This document shows positions 1 through 9,989 of a stretch of 64,000 nt of DNA, piece by piece; position 1 is the stretch's first letter, and each line of letters starts with the position of its first letter. Below the pieces are notes generated by a model, which saw only the letters and a list, made by a program, of their open reading frames with translations, did not search any database and had not been told where the DNA came from. The stretch is taken from the NCBI GenBank assembly GCA_047495785.1, contig JBLDXI010000029.1:3596001-3660000 (forward strand). Reading direction: 5' to 3'. A program made the translations under genes and the position numbers. The DNA is from Lepidodermella squamata (Eukaryota; Gastrotricha).

Positions 1-178
1 TTAACTCTCGACGATCCGACACTCTCAAGTTAACTCAATGTTTTAAAACTAAGCCTAAGGAAAACTGACCATTTAATCTTTATTGAAAAAAATTCAAAAA
101 GGCTCACTACTCATCTCATCTCATGGCATAAGCCCTTAATTCTCACAGCTTCTGCTGACTGAGGTTCATCCGGCTCGT

Positions 179-544
179 CTACTTGACCCAGCTCGTGGCG
201 TCAATCCTCGCGGGCCCATTATGGCAACCATTCAGCAGGTAACACCTGCGCGCGGGTGTGCCCAAGACGGATTTCATGAACGTCAGGGCTTGACAGCCGG
301 GTTTTGTTGAGCACATAAGTTTGCAGACATCTTCAGTCAACTGCAATGCGCCGGTTATAAGCTGCACTAGATTGGACGGATTTATGTTCAAGTTTGTAGT
401 TGTTCGACAATCGCCCAAAGCTGCTTTGTAACCTTCACAAATCAAGAATCACTGTTTATTGCATGGCTATATTTCCCGATGACAGATAACTTACGTGCCG
501 ACGAAGAACGTCAAAGCTAAGGCGACTGCGAACTTGTTAGACAT
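179..544 (-). pseudogene. PAN/apple-like small secreted protein, copy 1, exon phase broken
   Basis: Exon 1 (544-495) encodes a signal peptide starting MSNKFAVALALTFF; exon 2 (432-179) encodes a six-cysteine domain with the family pattern GDC, VC, xMC, GC, RRCYLL, GC and ends SWVK. In the three sister copies exon 1 ends in phase 1 (58 or 61 nt) and joins an exon 2 that begins GT. Here exon 1 is only 50 nt up to its GTAAG donor because about 11 bases before the donor are missing, so joining to the usual acceptor shifts the frame. No alternative acceptor restores it: the upstream CAG leads straight to a stop. The domain resembles PAN/apple modules, which bind proteins or sugars; function here is unknown. 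Either a recent pseudogene or a sequence error. Confidence 0.6.
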
Positions 545-610
545 GGCTTGAGTTTATGATGAAAACGAATATCAAATTTGAAGAATGAAAAATTAAGCGA
601 TTAACGCCGT

Positions 611-624
611 AATTTATAGGCGTT
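611..624 (-). promoter_or_regulatory. TATA box of PAN-like copy 1
   Basis: On the minus strand the sequence reads CGCCTATAAATTA about 70 nt upstream of the ATG at 544. The same box at the same spacing precedes copies 2, 3 and 4, within an upstream block of about 100 bp that is conserved in all copies. Confidence 0.6.
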
Positions 625-1084
625 TTATTGTCTGAGAACTCTTGCGCTAACTAATAACAGACAAAACGGCATACATGCGTGATGCAGCTGAAGCAATGAG
701 AGTTGAGTGGTACGTGACAAAAAATGCTTGCCGCTTAAGGGAAAATAGCGAAACGGTCTGCCAATTTTAATGAATATTACTTTATGAGTAATTTCTCAAG
801 TGTTCTACTTTGCATGAATTATAGCGAATCTTCATTGCAATAATAATAGAAAATGTTGCAGCTGATGCGACAGGCCCTGTAACCACCGAAAAATTTCCGT
901 AGTATGCGAAGGAGACATCGCCGCAAGGTTATGCTCCCGAAATAGCTAATTTAATTTTCATGAAATAAATTCAAGCAAGCTAATTCCCTTGTTCCTTCAA
1001 ATCGCGAATTATTACAGAGAGCCAACATCACCAAATTATGGTCGAAGTTCGGTTGATCTTATTCCTAACAGCAACTCTCGGGTT

Positions 1085-1925
1085 ATGCCAAGTCTAAGCT
1101 AGTTCCAACGACACAGCGAAAAGGCAGAAGAAGCCAATCCGACTTCTGATGCTGTCGTTACTAGTAATGACCGGGCATGAACTTAGGGGCAACATGACGT
1201 GTAAAGCTGCCCGAGAAATGGTTTTTCAAATGGTCAACGAACAGCAAGACTTTCTTTCCAGCTACTAAATCGAGCTCGATTTTCGAAACGAAGGTTTCTT
1301 AGGCGGACTATCCGTAAGAGAAACTATGGCATTTACACGGAGAATCGAAACTTCAACAGTCAAAATAGCCTCCCCAGTTTTAACTGGGCCATTTCTGTCG
1401 TCAGCATGCTGCCCAGTTGCGTCCAAAATTCGTATGTTCGAGTTTCCAGCGTGAATTCAGGCGATCCTCTGATGGCGCTTCGATTTCTGTGCCAATGCTT
1501 TAAATTCGGTATGAAAGTGTAACCGCTGGGTTCTTTATCCACAAGTCACTCTAGTATTCAACTCTACACTTTATTATCAGCAATTACAGTAATTGTTATA
1601 ACTTGACTCCAGCGATGCTACAGACTACGTGAACCACTAGCGGTGTAACAAAGGTGCATCTAAACCTGAGCTAACAAGACCACTTTGATCCTATCGATCC
1701 GTGGTATTTATATAGCATGAATTCTACATCTATTTGACCATACAAGGAAAGTCTATAGATCAGCAACATCGATTATCGTCAATTCAATCAATTATCTAGC
1801 GCGCTGAATCATCCGGTTATCATCATCAATAATAATATCATTAACAATCATTCAGCCGCTACAAAAGGACCAAGGTATTTGTTCATTTTTCAATTCGTAA
1901 CCTAAGCATTCATTTCCCAACTACT
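1085..1925 (+). pseudogene. Class C receptor ligand-binding domain remnant
   Basis: This stretch aligns by eye with the receptor gene at 12,878. Shared tracts include the start (CTTCTGATGCTGTCGTTACTAG), the AGAGAAACTATGGCATTTAC region, the GGCGATCCTCTGATGGCGCTTCG region and the TATTTGTTCATTTTTCAATTC region. It is dead: the initiating ATG is gone, there are in-frame stops (for example TACTAAATC near 1,265 and GTGTAACC near 1,519), a segment equivalent to about 13,180-13,490 is deleted, and a later part is separated by about 350 bp of unrelated sequence. The similarity extends upstream into non-coding DNA from about 950, so this was a segmental duplication that carried the PAN-like gene and the receptor together. 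Confidence 0.75.
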
Positions 1926-2530
1926 TGGTTGGCGGGTGCAATTATTTGACTTCTAACTGCAAAAAGTGAGAAGCGATCAGCAGAAAAAGGTTGCCTATTT
2001 TGAAGGGGTAAAGGTAATAAAGTATAAAAGATCATAGCAAATGCAAGAGAACGCACGCGAGCGAATTTTTATTCCTTGTTCGCGTACCTTCGCTTACTTA
2101 ACTAGATGCACAGTACTTTTCTAATAAGAACTTTTTTCAGAAGTGCGAGTTCTTCCGCGACGAGTTGCCACTTGCCAATGGGCTCTACATTCGAAACATT
2201 CTTTCTGTGAAGAAGGAACAATCTGGCTTAGTCATAAAGATCGGCGCCATTTGCAGCGGTTATCTTAAATTCTTGAGCCAGATTTCCAAAGTAGCTCATA
2301 CACGGACGAAAGCTCCTGCTCTCCACCAACTGTTCTTTTTAACAGCCCGCTGATCAAAGGCATTGAACTTGTCCTTTTCCCTGAGGTTAGGTGCCAATTG
2401 ACGCCATTAAAAATAAAATCGAACGAACATCGATTTTCTTTAATTAAAATAACGCCAACGCAATTGGACCTATTAATCTTTATTTGAATCAAACTCTGAT
2501 AAGGCTCAGTACACATCTCATCCTATATGG
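1926..2530. other. Intergenic, no supported gene
   Basis: Only short reading frames without domain signal occur here. The end (from about 2,400) is the conserved 3' flank of PAN-like copy 2: the AAAATCGAA...ATTAATCTTTATT block that recurs at about 9,300 and 11,860. Confidence 0.5.
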
Positions 2531-2553
2531 TATTAGCTCTTCATTCTCACCGC

Positions 2554-2963
2554 TCACACGGCTCGGAGTGGTAGGATCCAGTTCTTGGTGCGATTCGTCG
2601 CGGGCCCAGTACCATAATAATAGCAACCTGTCAGCAGGTAGCACCTGCGATCGGTAGTGCCGACGGAAGTCGCGAACGTGACAGCATTACATCTTGATTT
2701 TAAAACGCAGAAGGTTCTGCAGGCTTCTTCATCCATCAGAGTAGCTGGGCGGGTCATAAGCTCGATTAGATTGGGTGGATTTATGTCTATGTTCGTATTG
2801 TTCGTACGTGAGCGACAATCGCCAGTCACAGCCGAGAAACCTTCACAAATCAAGAATATCGCATTTAATAACATGGCCATATTTCCCGATAAAAAAACTA
2901 ACCTGCCGAGCAAATGCCAGCCACGAACGTCAGAGCTAAGACGACTGCGAGCTTGTTAGACAT
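2554..2963 (-). CDS. Secreted six-cysteine PAN/apple-like protein, copy 2
   Basis: Two exons: 2963-2903 and 2840-2554, separated by a 62-nt GT-AG intron in phase 1. Exon 1 encodes a signal peptide (MSNKLAVVLALTFVAGICSA). Exon 2 gives the mature domain with cysteines in the contexts GDC, EAC, xFC, RC, RRCYLL and GC, and ends later than its sisters (NWILPLRAV in place of SWVK). The product is about 115 residues and should be secreted. The cysteine spacing and the RRCYLL-x-GC motif suggest a PAN/apple-type fold, which usually mediates protein or carbohydrate binding. The ligand is unknown. An NRT site offers possible N-glycosylation. The short conserved intron and phase support expression of this copy. 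Confidence 0.75.
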
Positions 2964-3075
2964 GGCTTGAATTCACAACGAAAACGAATATCAAATTTGA
3001 AGAATGAAAAGTTTGATAACCAGTTTTTTGGAATACAAACGGTTGATGAAGAATGAAAAATAAGCGATTAGCGCG

Positions 3076-3089
3076 ATAATTTATAGGCG
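3076..3089 (-). promoter_or_regulatory. TATA box of PAN-like copy 2
   Basis: The minus strand reads CGCCTATAAATTAT, about 110 nt upstream of the ATG at 2,963. The extra distance relative to copy 1 comes from an insertion in the 5' leader. The flanking 100 bp match the other copies. Confidence 0.6.
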
Positions 3090-3555
3090 TTTCTTGTACT
3101 AAAACTCTTGCACTAACTAAGGACAGAGAAAACCGAATAGATGCGTGGTGCAGCTGAAGCAATGAGAGTTGGGCGGTACGTGACAAAACATGTTTGCCGC
3201 TTTAGGGAAATATAGAAAAGTTCTGCCAATTTCTATGAATTTTACTGGGTGACTACTTTCCCACGTGTTCTACCCCCTCCCCTTTCCCCTCCCCTTCCTC
3301 CCTGATCTTTAGTAAAAAACATTGCAGCTGATGCAACAGGCGCTATAGCCGGCGAAATTTGTTGTGTTATGCGAACAAAGGCGATGTAGGAAAATGTTCT
3401 GATCCCCTTTTATGTTTGAATTATATCTTGAGTGCAATGTGAAAGATAGAGGCAGGTAGAAATATAAACGTCATCGGGTAATTAGCCGGATGCTCCAGCA
3501 AATTTAATTATCGTGAAATGAATTTGTGCCACCTAATGCTATTCTCCATTCGTAC

Positions 3556-3690
3556 CAGTGCGCGAAGTAGGATCCTCGAACTGGGGGGTATTTTTGGGCC
3601 CAAATTTGAGCACCAAAGGGTCCCCCCTGTGGTTTTTTGGGGGATTTTCCTTTTTGGCCTTGCGAACTGGGGGTCCGATACCCCTCATAG
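3556..3690. mobile_element. CAGTG-ended miniature element, partial
   Basis: Starts CAGTGCGCGAAGTAGGATCC and contains the family hallmark AAAGGGTCCCCCCTGTGG followed by TTTTTTGGGGG and a TTTCC tract. The same core recurs near 36,900, 45,800, 46,570, 51,700, 58,850 and 60,000, two of them with perfect 8-bp duplications, which suggests a hAT-type non-autonomous family. Its left end sits where the duplicated receptor 5' flank (AATTTAATTATCGTGAAATG, about 3,502) stops matching the copy at 12,780, so insertion or an associated rearrangement truncated that unit. The right end is not clear. Confidence 0.6.
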
Positions 3691-3699
3691 CCGCTGCAA

Positions 3700-4250
3700 A
3701 ATGGACCGAAATGATGCCTTTCCTCGATCTCCAAATATAGCTTCAAGGAAAGGGGATAGTTTCTATAATATGCTGAATATGAATATGAGATGTCATGAAT
3801 CTAGGACATTTTTAGTTAAGTGCCAAAAATTGCTATTTTGATGACATATTAATTTCGATCGCTCTTGAGGTCAGTAACAAGTATCATGCGCCAGGATGAT
3901 GCGGTGACCACCAGTACCGCTTCTGGTTATAGCCAGCCTCAAGGCTTTACCTTACGCTTCTGTGCCAGTGAGGTTGACGCCTGGCGATTTCTTGCAGCAG
4001 CCGACACCAACGCTAACGGTGAAGCACATGTAATTTGTGTTTACATCAACTAGTATTGGTCCACAATAACATTCGATAACAAATTCGCATTGTCCATAAC
4101 GAACTGGAATGTGTGCCTCTGAAGACCAGACCGTATATACGATCCCCGTTGAAATATGTGATAATCTCCTATGTACTTCCTAAATGTTTTATTGTCTGAT
4201 TAGATTTCAGCTCAAAATGTTAAGAAGCAATATGCCAGTCGGCAGCCGCG
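3700..4250. other. Intergenic, nothing recognised
   Basis: No reading frame with domain character, no recognisable repeat and no RNA gene seen. Confidence 0.4.
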
Positions 4251-4507
4251 CCCTGCTGAGACGAGTTAGCGGGCCTGAACCTCCACCTGCCCCCGGATAA
4301 GCTCAAGGTGGCTCCGATGTATTCCAATTATTGCGCGAGGGTGAGAAAATCCTGATGGTGAGTGATGTACCGCTACCCTCACCCCTGGCCCTCCGATACG
4401 AGGATGTGGACTTGAGGAGGAAAGGAGGACGAGGAAATCCCCGCACCGTCCCTTGCAGTCGAGCTTCACGCCGCGCCGGGCGTTGGAGAACTCGGTAGAG
4501 AACCCTG

Positions 4508-5012
4508 AGGGGTTTTTTTTATTCGCAACACTTCGAACAGTATGTACTGTATTTTGTGTATTGTCGTTCGAAAATAGCACTTTCTGCAAAAAATGCTAAA
4601 ATCATCTACGCATTCATAAATTCGCTATATTTTATACAGTACAAAGTGTATTTTTCCAGCACGTGATTTTTGAATCTGTACAAAATACGCAACCTTGTAA
4701 GTCAGCCGCAAATGCGACTTTGTTTACTAGGCGAAATTGATATGGAGGGTTCGGCTCCTCGTGGGGTCAAGCCATTTTTTTCTTATAATTTTCGTCTTGG
4801 CACTTTTTATGCGCACAAGCAGCCCCATTTCTACACTTTGCACACTTTTTCTGGCTGTATTACTTGTAGGAAAAATAGGGCTGTATTTTTTGTATTTTTT
4901 ATAAGAATCCGCAGAAAATGCAGTAGAAATACAGTATTTCTGTAGCGAATTTTCGAATGCAAAAATCTGTAGCTGTAGCTGTATTTCCTGTTGCGAATAA
5001 AAAAAACCCTCT
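4508..5012. mobile_element. AT-rich miniature inverted-repeat element
   Basis: The left end reads GGGGTTTTTTTTATTCGCAAC and the right end is its near-exact inverse, GTTGCGAATAAAAAAAACCC. Inside, imperfect inverted sub-repeats continue (CAGTACAAAGTG / ATACAGTATTTC, and TTTTCGAATGCAAAAA). It interrupts a distinctly GC-rich tract (4,255-4,507 and 5,013-5,125, rich in CGCC/GGC), so the boundary is also a composition boundary. No coding capacity. The target duplication is not clear. Confidence 0.65.
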
Positions 5013-5150
5013 GCGCCGCGCCCGATGGTCGATCGGAACCCTACGCCGCACCCGATGGATGGTCTGCGCTCCGCCCCGGACCAGGCGATCGACCAGCAGC
5101 CACCACCAAGCCGCCCGCTAACTGACCTGCTGCGGCCCCTATGAACAAGA

Positions 5151-5158
5151 TAGGTCAT
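5151..5158 (+). promoter_or_regulatory. Conserved TAGGTCA element upstream of SDR pseudogene
   Basis: TAGGTCATTTTTTTCTGGAC lies about 120 bp upstream of the pseudogene ATG at 5,272. The same motif precedes all the A-type SDR copies in the array. AGGTCA is the half-site bound by many nuclear receptors; binding here is inference. Confidence 0.4.
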
Positions 5159-5271
5159 TTTTTTCTGGACGCAAAAAATTCAAATGAAGACAAAAAGAAC
5201 ACGCTCGTTTATTCTAACTCTTAATTCATTAAAACTCAGCTACAACCTCTGTTTTATCCTCAAACAAAAAA

Positions 5272-6300
5272 ATGGCAAATGATTGGGATAATAAATAAAA
5301 TAAAGAAAAGGTATGGGCATTGAACCTGGAGCCAGTTGCGGAGTCGGCCGTGAAACAGCCCTGGAGCTGGTGAAATTAGGCGCAAGTTGTGTTATCATGT
5401 CGTAATTTTAAAGCTGGTCGAAATGCGGTCAAATACATTCGGGAAAAAGCCGGTGGCCGATGTCCACTACGAAGATGAGGTCGAACAACTAGCCCTTTGC
5501 CATCTCGATCTTGGCTCGCTAGAATCGGTTCGCAAAGTCGCAACACAGATTAATGATTAGGAAAGGAAGTTACATGTTCTTATCAACAATGCAGGCGTTT
5601 TCCCAGAAAGTTATATGAAAGGTTATACGGCTGATAGATTTGAACTTTGCTTTGGAACAAACAATTTGGACCATTTTCTGTTAACAAAACTGCTTCTCGA
5701 TCTTCTGAAAATTTAAGTTGCTGATAAGATGTGGAACTTGCTTTTTGTGGTAAAAATAAACTCTTCTCGAAAGATTAAGATCAGCCCCAGCTCGTGTTAT
5801 TGCGGTCTCAGCAACCGTACACGAATTCTCCTGGCCATTGATTTCACATTGACGATCCCAACTTCGAAAAATCATGGTACTTTAGCTTCCTGTCGTCCTC
5901 TCAGTCGAAACTCGCCACCGTTCTGTTCGCCTACGAACTCGACCGCCGTCTCCATTCTGGATCTCACCCACTGCTGTCACTACATTCAGCTTACACATAG
6001 GTGAAATAGAAACGTAACTTCACCGTTGACTTCACTCTCTGCTCTTCCCCCTGCGAAAACTGTGGTACTGAACCCCGATTCGGGGTGCAGCGACTACGGT
6101 TTGTTGCGCCACAAAACCAGGGATAGAAAAATACTCTGGGAAGTTATAGGGTTCGAAAATCTGATTTTTTTAATTTGGTTGTTTCCATGTTCAGAAAATC
6201 AGCAACTGAGGAAACGTTTGCGTTCGCCCATGATGACGTAGTCGCCACTCAATTGTGGGACGTTGGACATTTGACGATTGTGAAATCGACTGTTTCAAAT
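5272..6300 (+). pseudogene. Retinol-dehydrogenase-like SDR pseudogene (A-type, copy a)
   Basis: All three exons of the family can be traced: exon 1 from ATGGCAAATGATTGGGA (5,272) to about 5,716, exon 2 from about 5,783, and exon 3 from about 6,196 (GAGGAAACGTTTGCGTTCGCCCATGATGACG). It is disabled by a stop eight codons after the ATG (AATAAATAA), loss of the TGxxxGIG loop reading frame, an in-frame TAG in the KAEEK region (GATTAGGAAAG), and several indels in exon 2. Closest in style to the intact gene at 28,175. Confidence 0.8.
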
Positions 6301-6513
6301 GCTGAAAATGAACAAAAATAAATCAATTTCACCCAATATTTAATATCTTGGGCTGACTTTTTTGATAAAAGTAGTTCAAAATATTGGTCCCGCGTCGATG
6401 GCAGATTCAAAACAACTATTGAACACGTCTATATACCATCGTTTCATTATTTGATGAATTTTTCATGCGAAAAGTGAATGTAACTGGAAGAACCAGTTGT
6501 TCTAGCGTGTAAA

Positions 6514-6536
6514 TTAGGTCAATTTTTTCTGGACGC
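6514..6536 (+). promoter_or_regulatory. Conserved TTAGGTCA...CTGGACGC block
   Basis: TTAGGTCAATTTTTTCTGGA lies about 138 bp upstream of the lost start of the SDR pseudogene at 6,651. Just upstream is a short hairpin, AACTGGAAGAACCAGTT (6,482-6,500 region), conserved at 16,343-16,360. Confidence 0.4.
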
Positions 6537-6599
6537 GGCGTCACATGCTTCATTGAATGAAGGAAAAGAAAAAAACCGCAAGCTCATGCATTCTGCCAT

Positions 6600-7525
6600 T
6601 TGTTATTGAAAACCATACAACGAGTTTGCTCTAACACTCTGAATTTGATAATAGCGACCGATTGGAATATCAAGGGCAAAGTTTGCATTGCAACTGGAGC
6701 CAACTGTGGCATCGGCCGTGAAACCGCTCTGGAACTTGTCCTACGAGGCGCTGGTCGTGTTATTCTCCCCTGCCGTAATTTAGAAGCCGGTCAAAATGCG
6801 GTCAAATACATTCGCGAAATAGCCGATGTCCACAGCGAAGATGAGGCCGAGCGACGCCAGGCCCTTCGTCATCTCGATCTCGGCTCTTTTGAATCGGTAC
6901 GCGAATTCGCGGCACAGATTAAGGCCGAGGAAAAGCAGCTGCAGCAGCAAATTTGACAAATTAATGAAGTATTTTCATCGATTGGCAGATCAGCCCCAGC
7001 TCGGGTTGTAGTGGTCGCTTCTCTTGTTCACAAGTTCTGCTGGCCTTGGGGCTTCCACATCGACGATCCAAATTACGAGACCTCATGGTACTTCGGCATC
7101 GCTTCTTACTGCCAGTCGAAACTTGCCAACGTGCTGTTCACCCACGAGCTCAATCGCCGTCTCAACTCTGAGTCACCGTCTGGCGTTACCGTATACAGCC
7201 TTCATCCTGGCGCCGTCAGCACGGAGCTAGCGCGAAACTCGCCTTGGATTTCATTTTTGACTGCTCCGCTTCGAAAGTGGTTCTTCCTCACCCCAACCCA
7301 GGGAGCGGCTACTACGCTTTACTGCGCTACAACACCCGGCATTGAGAAATATTCTGGCAAATATTTTTCGTAAGTGGAGATTAGAAAATCTTAATTTTAA
7401 CATGGCATTTTCCCATTTTTAGAAATTCGGCTGTGGAGGAAACATTTGCGTACGCTCATGATGACGTAGTTGCTACTCGTTTGTGGGACCTGAGTGAGAA
7501 ATTGATCGCTGAAAAGTCAAAGTGA
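6600..7525 (+). pseudogene. Retinol-dehydrogenase-like SDR pseudogene (A-type, copy b)
   Basis: Exon 1 keeps TGANCGIG and the CRNLEAG segment, but the start codon that is ATGGCGACC in the sister at 29,595 is ATAGCGACC here (about 6,651). The exon also breaks off after EEKQLQ in a short CAG-rich tract, with a stop at 6,954-6,956, losing about 130 bp that should encode the NNAG motif and the LGHFLLT segment plus the splice donor. Exons 2 (6,989-7,370) and 3 (7,423-7,525) are perfectly open, including the YCQSK catalytic motif, so decay is recent. It forms a module with the B-type gene that starts 150 bp downstream. Confidence 0.8.
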
Positions 7526-7674
7526 GGCTAGTTTGAATATGAAATGTTTCGAAGTAATTTCTTGGATTCGAAGCGAGTTGACGAACTAAATACTAAATGA
7601 ACTATGTGTCGGGAATGAGGTCATTTTTGTTTCTCTCATATTTTATTTTCTTCATATATATAGAACTTTTAAAC

Positions 7675-8788
7675 ATGGATTCTGGAGATTGGACAATTAG
7701 AGGCAAGGTTTGCCTCGTAACTGGAGCTAATGTCGGCCTGGGCCGGGAGACTGTTCTCGAGTTGGTGAAGCAAGGCGCAAAACGAGTCATCATGGCGTGT
7801 CGAAACATGCAAACCGCCGCCGAAGCCGTTCAATACATCCGAGAAAAAGCTGGACTAACCGATGAAGAGGAAGCCGAACAGCGATTGTCACTTCGAAACC
7901 TGGACTTGGCGTCGATGGCTTCGATTCGTAAATTCGCCGCGGAAGTGAATGCCCAGGAACCGGAGTTGCATGTGTTGATCGAGAATGCAGCGGTTTACGG
8001 ACCGAGTGAAAAAGCGCTCACAGCTGATGGCTTCGAAATAAGCTTCGGGACGAACCATTTGGGCCATTTCCTGCTCACGCAACTCCTACTTGATCTGCTG
8101 AAAAAGTTTCTTTTCATAATTTAAGAAAAAATCTCGAAACCCCATAATATCGCCCTTTTTGCTGTCTAGAAAGACAAAATTTAGGATTGGAATAATTTTA
8201 ATCAACTTTAATCTGTTCAACACAACGTTCGTGCATTTAACGCAGGTCTGCTCCAGCTCGAATTGTGGTTGTTTCAGCTTTGGCTTACAAATTCTGCTGG
8301 CCATGGGGATTCCCAATTGATGATTTCAATTACGAACGAGGCTGGTTCAGCGCTTGGATTGCCTACAGCCGGTCGAAACTTGCCAACATTCTGTTTACTC
8401 GCGAACTCGAAAAACGGCTGAATGCAGGGGATCAAAAATCTGGCATCACCGTGTACTGCCTTCATCCAGGTATTATCCAGACCGAAATAGGGCGGCATCG
8501 TAACCAATGGCTTCAAGCAATAATGCGACCCATTGGTGCCTACTTTCGAAGTTCGGTTTCTGATGGCATTAAAACAACGATGCATTGCGCGACCCAGCCC
8601 GGAATCGAGAATTACTCCGGTCGATACTTCACGTGAGCATTTTTCTCGTTATTGAGAAATGCAATTTTCTGTACTATTTTATTGATTTCAGCGACTCGCA
8701 AGCTGTGGATGTTTGGGCTTTGGCAATGGATGACACCAAGGCAAAAGATCTGTGGGAACTTAGCGAGCGCTTGGTCTCCCAGAAATGA
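7675..8788 (+). CDS. Retinol-dehydrogenase-like SDR (B-type, copy 1)
   Basis: Three exons: 7675-8105, 8246-8632, 8692-8788; 304 residues, the normal length for the RDH11-14-like group of short-chain dehydrogenases, which use NAD(P)(H) to interconvert retinoid or lipid alcohols and carbonyls. Residues 16-22 give the cofactor loop TGANVGLG, then the CRNM motif, LDLASMAS, a catalytic Ser in VVVSALAYK and the YSRSK motif of exon 2, followed by YCLHPG. The usual NNAG is changed to ENAA in all B-type copies. There is no strong N-terminal membrane anchor from the chosen ATG, which matches where all paralogues begin. The first donor is an unusual GTTTCT. A polyadenylation-like AATAAAAT follows at about 8,822. 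Confidence 0.85.
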
Positions 8789-8829
8789 ATGGAAACATTA
8801 TTAAATACGAGATAAATAGTGAAATAAAA

Positions 8830-9340
8830 TTATTTCTATTTCTTACTTGAGTTCAGAGAGTTATGGAGATATCGAATCGAATGAGCCTTTATTTAGCGCA
8901 GTTGATATCTTCTAACATTCAAGACGGTGTAGTAATGAAAATGACAACATTGTGTTCGAGATGACGTAAGCAGGAATCTTTTACCAACTCAACTTATAGG
9001 CCCAACTTAACTTGCTTTTCAGCGATAAGAACAATCCGTTAGTTGAAAATCAGAGGCTAAGCCTGAGCGCCTACTGGGGGGACCGTTTATGTGCGCTTAC
9101 TCTGGTTTGAAGCCTGCTTTGTTGGGAACCCCTGGAAGTCGGTGAGTCGGGAGTCTCGACTTTGGAGAGTTTCCGAAGTTTGATGGAGAGTTTGCTTTCA
9201 ATAGAAGAAGAGCTATTTGAGAGCTATCTCGAAAAAACTCTAAATGTAACACTATGGAGCCCTGTGGATATAATCTATTTATTCAATATATAATATATAA
9301 AAATAAAATCGAAGGGAGATCGAGTCAATATTATTATCAT
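8830..9340. other. Intergenic, shared 3' flank of B-type SDR
   Basis: The first part (about 8,850-8,940) resembles the flank after the B-type genes at 25,739 and 32,563 (GAGATATCGAA, TTTAGCGCAGTTGATATCTT). The rest shows an AT-rich run (AATATATAATATATAAAAATAAAA) and no gene. Confidence 0.4.
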
Positions 9341-9471
9341 AACGCCAAAGCAAAATGAAATAATTAATCTTTATTTTTATCAATCTCCGATAAGGCTCCC
9401 TACTCATCTCATCTTCTGGCATTAGCCCTGCATTCTCACCGCTTCTGCTGATTGAGGTTCATCAGGCTCGG

Positions 9472-9826
9472 CTACATGACCCAGCTCTTGGCGCCAATCG
9501 TCGCGGGCCCATTAGCGCAACTATTCAGCATGTAGCACCTACGCGGAGAATCCACGAGCGTGATGGCAACACAACCTTTTTGAAATATGCAGAGAGTTTC
9601 ACAGACCACTTCAAGCATGCGATCAGCTGCCTCCAAGTGGACTAGATTGGATGGATTCACTTTCAAGTCTGTGGATGTTCGACACTCGCCTGTCACTGCT
9701 TTGTAACCTTCACAAAACAAGAATCGGATTTAATAACATGGCTTTATTTCCGATGAAAAATAACATACCTGAGCAAACGCCAACGACGAACGCCAGAGCT
9801 AAAACAACTGCGAGCTTGTTAGACAT
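9472..9826 (-). CDS. Secreted six-cysteine PAN/apple-like protein, copy 3
   Basis: Exon 1 (9826-9769) encodes the signal peptide MSNKLAVVLALAFVVGVCS; a 61-nt intron (GTATG...GAAG) in phase 1 leads to exon 2 (9707-9472). The product is 97 residues. The mature part carries the family cysteines (GEC, VC, TLC, GC, RRCYML, SC) and ends GAKSWVM. Compared with copy 2 it is shorter between the fourth and fifth cysteine. It is predicted secreted, with a PAN/apple-like binding role inferred from the motif pattern only. A TATA box and the conserved upstream block lie at 9,898-9,990. Confidence 0.75.
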
Positions 9827-9897
9827 GGCTTGATTTAAGAAAGAATACGAATATGCAATTTAAAGAATGTTATATCAAAAAATTGTCGATATGCGCC

Positions 9898-9911
9898 ATT
9901 ATTTATAGGCC
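9898..9911 (-). promoter_or_regulatory. TATA box of PAN-like copy 3
   Basis: Minus-strand GGCCTATAAATAAT, about 75 nt upstream of the ATG at 9,826, in the same conserved upstream block as copies 1, 2 and 4. Confidence 0.55.
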
Positions 9912-9989
9912 TTTCTTGTCCTCTTGCACTAACTAAAACAGACAAAACGGCAAACATGTGCGATGCAGCTGAAGAAATGTGAGGTCAGC

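Noticed and set aside
4266-5158. GC-rich open frames on the minus strand
   Set aside because: They cross the boundaries of an AT-rich inverted-repeat element and show no domain; composition explains the open frames.
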